Shown: positions 61,062-64,000 of the stretch, in pieces
Layout: the number at the start of each line of letters is the position of its first letter
Numbering within the stretch: the first letter of the stretch is position 1
From: Ogataea parapolymorpha DL-1
Lineage: Eukaryota; Ascomycota; Pichiomycetes; Pichiales; Pichiaceae
Direction: 5' to 3'
Length of the DNA: 64,000 nucleotides
NCBI RefSeq assembly: GCF_000187245.1
Contig: NC_027863.1
Coordinates: 742,735 to 806,734, forward strand
Program-made: the position numbers and the translations under genes
Notes under the pieces: model-generated
Told to the model about the DNA's origin: nothing
Database searches by the model: none
The model's input: the letters and a program-made list of their open reading frames with translations, nothing else

Positions 61062-61365
61062 GATTAAAAATAAGTTGGGTGCTGGGAGTTGGCAGCTATT
61101 TATTTGGCACTGATAAGAATCAGATTGGGAATTTCTATGCGGAATAAAATCGTAGCTCTTTTAGGCAGTTATCCGCGGTGAAAGGATAGCCATATAAGCG
61201 AGTGCCATTGCAGAGAGGAGCTCAAGTGGCTCAAGTAAGTTGGCGGCAGAAGAAGGCTGCGCAGCGCCAGCTACTGTGCCCGGTGCTACGCAGCTTGTGC
61301 CCACCCGCGCACCGGTGCTATTTACACCTCGGACCCACAAAATTGTTGCATTTTTTATTTTTCCC
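61062..61365. promoter_or_regulatory. Divergent promoter of amidase and zinc-cluster gene
   Basis: 304 nt with GATAAG at 61112-61117 and TTATCC at about 61169, the palindrome CCGCGG at 61173-61178, and a direct repeat CCGGTGCTA at 61280-61288 and 61312-61320 separated by 23 nt. GATA-type sites imply nitrogen-source control; CGG/CCG-containing repeats are the usual targets of Zn2Cys6 factors. No RNA gene seen. Confidence 0.45.
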
Positions 61366-62520
61366 ATGTCCAAATCACGAACCAAGTCGGGCTGTTTCAC
61401 CTGCCGAAAGCGCAAGAAGAAGTGCGACGAGCGGTTTCCCGTGTGTTCGGGCTGTTCGCGCAACTTCTTACACTGCTCGTGGCCCGAAAAACGAGGTGCT
61501 GCGCTTCCCAGGAACTACGAGATAAAAGCCGCAACGTCGCCGCCACAGCTGCCCCAGCACGATCCCCAAGACCCCAGCGAGTACCCGATCCCCTCGCACA
61601 TGTGCTTTGTGTTCGAGCTTGATTCGTACAAGCACCAGGATCGCAAAATTGCGCCGCGCTTCGACATTCTGACCTCCGAGCCTGCGCTCGACATGCTGGT
61701 GGAAAACGCCCCGCCTTTCTCGTGGATTATCGTCGCCATCCACACGCTGCACGCGCTCGAGACCAACTTGCGCGAGCTGCTCGACGCCCAGACGCTCAGG
61801 GCGCTCGCAGCGTTGCCCGACAGCCATACCGTGCTCAACGTCTTTGTGCGGAATTTCCCCATTGCGCTGTTTTTCTGCAACACCTCCAAGCTGCCCTCGC
61901 CGTACGAATTTTACCAGCACAGCTTCAACTTCATCTCGCTCGTGGACGTGCCATTTGCGTGCGACTGGCACGTCGGGCAACAGCGCGCGCTTCTGCTGGA
62001 GTCGCTCGAGACACTGGCAAAGCTCGCGGACGCGAAGACCACTAAACTGCTCGCCCCAGTGAAACACAAAATGACGCTTACGTGGACGGCCATCCAGACG
62101 CTCGAGATCCAGATTCCGCTCCAGGACCTCACGCCTGGCCAGCGTCAAACCCAGCGGAACTTGGCCGTGTGCAAGGCTCTTTTCTACGCGCAGGAGATTT
62201 TGTATCTGAAGCTCGCGGACGCCTCCACAGAAGCGGGCAGCCCCGTGGTGCAGTTCTACCTCGAGCAGCTGGTGGCGGAGCTCGGCGCGCTGTCGGGCAA
62301 CTCGCTCACGCTGCTGCTGTTCCCGCTATTGATTGGAGGCTGTGTGGCCCTAAAAATGGCGCACCGTGAATTTTTCTCCAAAGAATTACATATCCTCGCC
62401 CAGGACCAACAGTACCCGCTGGCGCGCAAAATGGCGGAAAAACTGGAGGACCTGTGGTGCGAGGAGGAGCAGCACACTGCTTCCGCGTACCAGTGGCTCA
62501 TATCGACGTGCGGTCCGTGA
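61366..62520 (+). CDS. Zn2Cys6 transcription factor, small
   Basis: A 384-residue fungal zinc-cluster protein. The start ATG at 61366 (MSKSRTKSGCFTC) puts the cluster at residues 10-37 with spacing CX2CX6CX6CX2CX6C, linked to SRNFLHCSWPEK. The frame is open for 42 further codons upstream but lacks another ATG. The remainder is a helical domain of the Fungal_trans_2 sort (VENAPPFSWIIVAIHTLHALE; FVRNFPIALFFCNTSKL), similar in layout to Upc2-like and other short sterol or catabolic regulators. No specific orthologue recognised. It is divergent from the amidase, so it may regulate that gene. Its last 23 nt overlap the 3' end of the gene on the other strand. The region is GC-rich. Confidence 0.82.
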   Translation: MSKSRTKSGCFTCRKRKKKCDERFPVCSGCSRNFLHCSWPEKRGAALPRNYEIKAATSPPQLPQHDPQDPSEYPIPSHMCFVFELDSYKHQDRKIAPRFDILTSEPALDMLVENAPPFSWIIVAIHTLHALETNLRELLDAQTLRALAALPDSHTVLNVFVRNFPIALFFCNTSKLPSPYEFYQHSFNFISLVDVPFACDWHVGQQRALLLESLETLAKLADAKTTKLLAPVKHKMTLTWTAIQTLEIQIPLQDLTPGQRQTQRNLAVCKALFYAQEILYLKLADASTEAGSPVVQFYLEQLVAELGALSGNSLTLLLFPLLIGGCVALKMAHREFFSKELHILAQDQQYPLARKMAEKLEDLWCEEEQHTASAYQWLISTCGP

Positions 62521-63538
62521 TTCCCTCGTAGATCTCGCCCACGAGCAGCTGGTACGTCGGGAGCAGGTCTCTGCCCGAGTGCGCGCCGCGCTTGCCGCGC
62601 TCGTCTGTCTCGCTCGCGTCGACGGCCGCCTGGAACTCCTCGAATTTGGCCACCATCAGTATTTTCGTCCGCTGGACGATCGAGTCCATGCGCACCTTGT
62701 CGGTGGTGCTGAAAATTGGCTTTTCTGTTTGGTCGATGAGAATACTCGCGAAATTGTCAATTTTGGCCAGCAGCTCCAACACCAGTTGGAAGTCCTGGAA
62801 CGAGTCGAGACGATATTTCTCCAGATAGTCCGCCAGGTCGCCCATGATGCGGATGAGGTACGCCGGCTGCCCCACGACGGTCGACGGGTCGATCAGGTCG
62901 ATCTGAAGCTCGTCCTCGGGCTCTGAGTCTGCTAGGTTTGAATGGTAAATAGCTGGAATCTTCTCTGTCCCGTAAAGTGACACCCACAGCAGTAACACGG
63001 CGCTCGTGACCTGCTCCAGCAGCCGGTCCAGCGTGTACTTGGAAACGTCGTCCGGCTCTGCCTGCGGTGGGGGCGACGCGTCGATCTCGGCAAGCGGCGA
63101 CTTTTCGGCCTGCTCGTCATCGACATCGTTCTCGTCATCATCGTTTCGCAGCGAAAGATACTTGATAAACATCCGCTGGATCTGCAGCAGCTTGGCGTCC
63201 ATGTACGCCACCAGCCGACTCTGTTGCGCCCCGCTTAGCTTGCGCGGGCGCTGGGGCGGCCGGCGCACGAGGCGCGGGGGCTCCGAAGCAGTGAGCCCGC
63301 GGTTCTGTCCAAATGGATTGACCGGCGACGGCCTATTAATTGTGGCGTCCAGGTCAGTGAAATCGTCAATACTTCCCGTGGTTGCTGTTGGGACCATCTC
63401 GACGCTCTCGCTGCCCACTGCCTCTTCAGAGTCGGACGATAAATCCAGAGCCTCGGCAAGATCCTTTGGTATGTCGTGGTCGGTCAATTCCACCTCTTGG
63501 TCCGGTTCAGGGTGTCGTGGTGTAGACGGCGCATTCAT
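62498..63538 (-). CDS. Unrecognised acidic protein overlapping the zinc-cluster gene
   Basis: I do not recognise this 346-residue protein. N-terminus (1-110) is disordered and acidic with Pro/Ser (DLSSDSEEAVGSESVE), then a basic Pro/Arg patch RRPPQRPRKLSGAQQ. From about 110 on it looks ordered and helical: RLVAYMDAKLLQIQRMFIKYLSL, an acidic loop of Asp/Glu/Asn, LLEQVTSAVLLLWVSLYG, PAYLIRIMGDLADYLEKYRLDSFQDFQLVLELL and LLPTYQLLVGEIYEGI (given in short pieces). The alternating helices suggest a scaffold or complex subunit. No catalytic motif or membrane span. The ATG at 63538 is the first in frame. Its stop lies inside the last codons of the zinc-cluster gene (23-nt overlap). Confidence 0.72.
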   Translation of the reverse strand: MNAPSTPRHPEPDQEVELTDHDIPKDLAEALDLSSDSEEAVGSESVEMVPTATTGSIDDFTDLDATINRPSPVNPFGQNRGLTASEPPRLVRRPPQRPRKLSGAQQSRLVAYMDAKLLQIQRMFIKYLSLRNDDDENDVDDEQAEKSPLAEIDASPPPQAEPDDVSKYTLDRLLEQVTSAVLLLWVSLYGTEKIPAIYHSNLADSEPEDELQIDLIDPSTVVGQPAYLIRIMGDLADYLEKYRLDSFQDFQLVLELLAKIDNFASILIDQTEKPIFSTTDKVRMDSIVQRTKILMVAKFEEFQAAVDASETDERGKRGAHSGRDLLPTYQLLVGEIYEGITDRTSI

Positions 63539-63676
63539 GACAAAGAATGAGATGATAATTTTCTACTGCACCCTTGCACCACAAATGATTAAATTTAATT
63601 TTTTTCAGCTCCTGCCTTATCAGGAAGGTGCATACACGATATATAGATAGCATTTAGTGCTGAATTTGCTTCTCAA

Positions 63677-64000
63677 ATGACCATCGCACACATTACAGTT
63701 CCGAACGGCAAGCAATACCAGCTGGAGACCGGCGTTTTTATCAACAACGAGTTTCTGGCCACCGAAAGCCAACTCGCCGTCGAGGACCCTGGCACCGGCG
63801 CTGAGATCTGTGCCGTCCATCTTGGCGACGAGAAACATGTGGAGCAGGCCGTGAAAAGCGCAAGAAAGTGCTTTACTGAGGTATGGCGCAGCAAAAGTGG
63901 CCGCGAAAGGTCGGACCTGCTGCTCAAAATGTCGCAGCTCATGGTCGAGCACAGCGATCAACTGGCCGATCTCGAAGCCCTCGAAAGCGGCAAGCCAAAG
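63677..64000 (+). CDS. Aldehyde dehydrogenase, N-terminal part (3' end outside window)
   Basis: NAD(P)-dependent aldehyde dehydrogenase; oxidises aldehydes to acids. The frame opens at an ATG at 63677 and is still open at the window end after 108 codons. Visible family marks are QLETGVFINNEFL (the ALDH N-terminal strand), EDPGTGAEICAV (family: NPATGEVIAxV), HVEQAVKSARKCFTEVWR and the helix RERSDLLLKMSQLMVEHSDQLADLEALESGKP, ending just at the conserved LESGKP. No obvious mitochondrial presequence, so likely cytosolic. The catalytic Cys/Glu region is beyond the window. The start is supported by a short A/T-rich leader and by alignment of the first conserved strand. Confidence 0.9.
   Translation, partial: MTIAHITVPNGKQYQLETGVFINNEFLATESQLAVEDPGTGAEICAVHLGDEKHVEQAVKSARKCFTEVWRSKSGRERSDLLLKMSQLMVEHSDQLADLEALESGKPK

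Noticed and set aside
1..64000. CRISPR arrays, transposons, LTRs, prophage, rRNA or a telomere
   Set aside because: None seen by eye; the only repeats are short promoter-scale ones.

Overview
The window is a dense, single-copy stretch of nuclear chromosome from a budding yeast, most probably a methylotroph of the Ogataea (Hansenula) polymorpha group. Three things point there. CTG codons fall at invariant leucines (for example both leucines around the second Walker B of ARB1, 7431-7459), so CUG is read as Leu and the CUG-Ser and CUG-Ala clades are excluded. Base composition looks close to 50% GC in coding DNA. The chorismate mutase is 280 codons long, which is the length I recall for the H. 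polymorpha enzyme. The species name is an inference. I see no tRNA, rRNA, transposon, LTR, CRISPR array, virus or prophage.

Layout: 1-13.7 kb carries the end of glycerol kinase, HSP12, the aspartate/glutamate carrier AGC1, a SAE2/CtIP repair factor, OGG1, the ribosome-biogenesis ABC protein ARB1, frataxin, a UGA4-type permease, a PAN5-type reductase, SAP30 and a CUE-domain ER protein. 13.8-24 kb carries CAC2, an eisosome-type protein, a sterol esterase, an RGS protein, a MET4/CYS-3 bZIP regulator, the tiny V-ATPase subunit f and AFG1. 24-45 kb holds YMR1, GOR1, EFM4, YRB2 (with an apparent frameshift), a previously hidden 68-codon membrane-protein gene, a divergent kinesin, an ARG81-like factor, ARP4, MIC60, a SET methyltransferase, SLY41, YHM2, a fatty-acid desaturase, a J-protein and ARO7. 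45-64 kb holds YMC1, GID4, SMK1, VPS15, the RBR ligase HEL1, GLC3, RPL4, an ERT1-like factor, an amidase divergent from a zinc-cluster factor, and the start of an aldehyde dehydrogenase.

Genes are not in operons, but several carbon-economy functions are present: GUT1, GOR1, GID4, ERT1-like, GLC3 and ALDH for carbon switching, and AGC1, YHM2, YMC1, YFH1, AFG1 and MIC60 for mitochondria. Packing is extreme. Several convergent pairs have 2-6 nt between stop codons and one pair overlaps by 23 nt.

The most informative signal is a set of six spliceosomal introns of only 34-41 nt, all with a CTAAC branch site and a branch-A-to-3'-splice-site distance of 5-7 nt. They split OGG1, YFH1, the eisosome gene, V-ATPase subunit f (twice) and a small unrecognised membrane protein. 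Simple ORF calling misses or truncates these genes. I did not find a convincing new multi-gene system.
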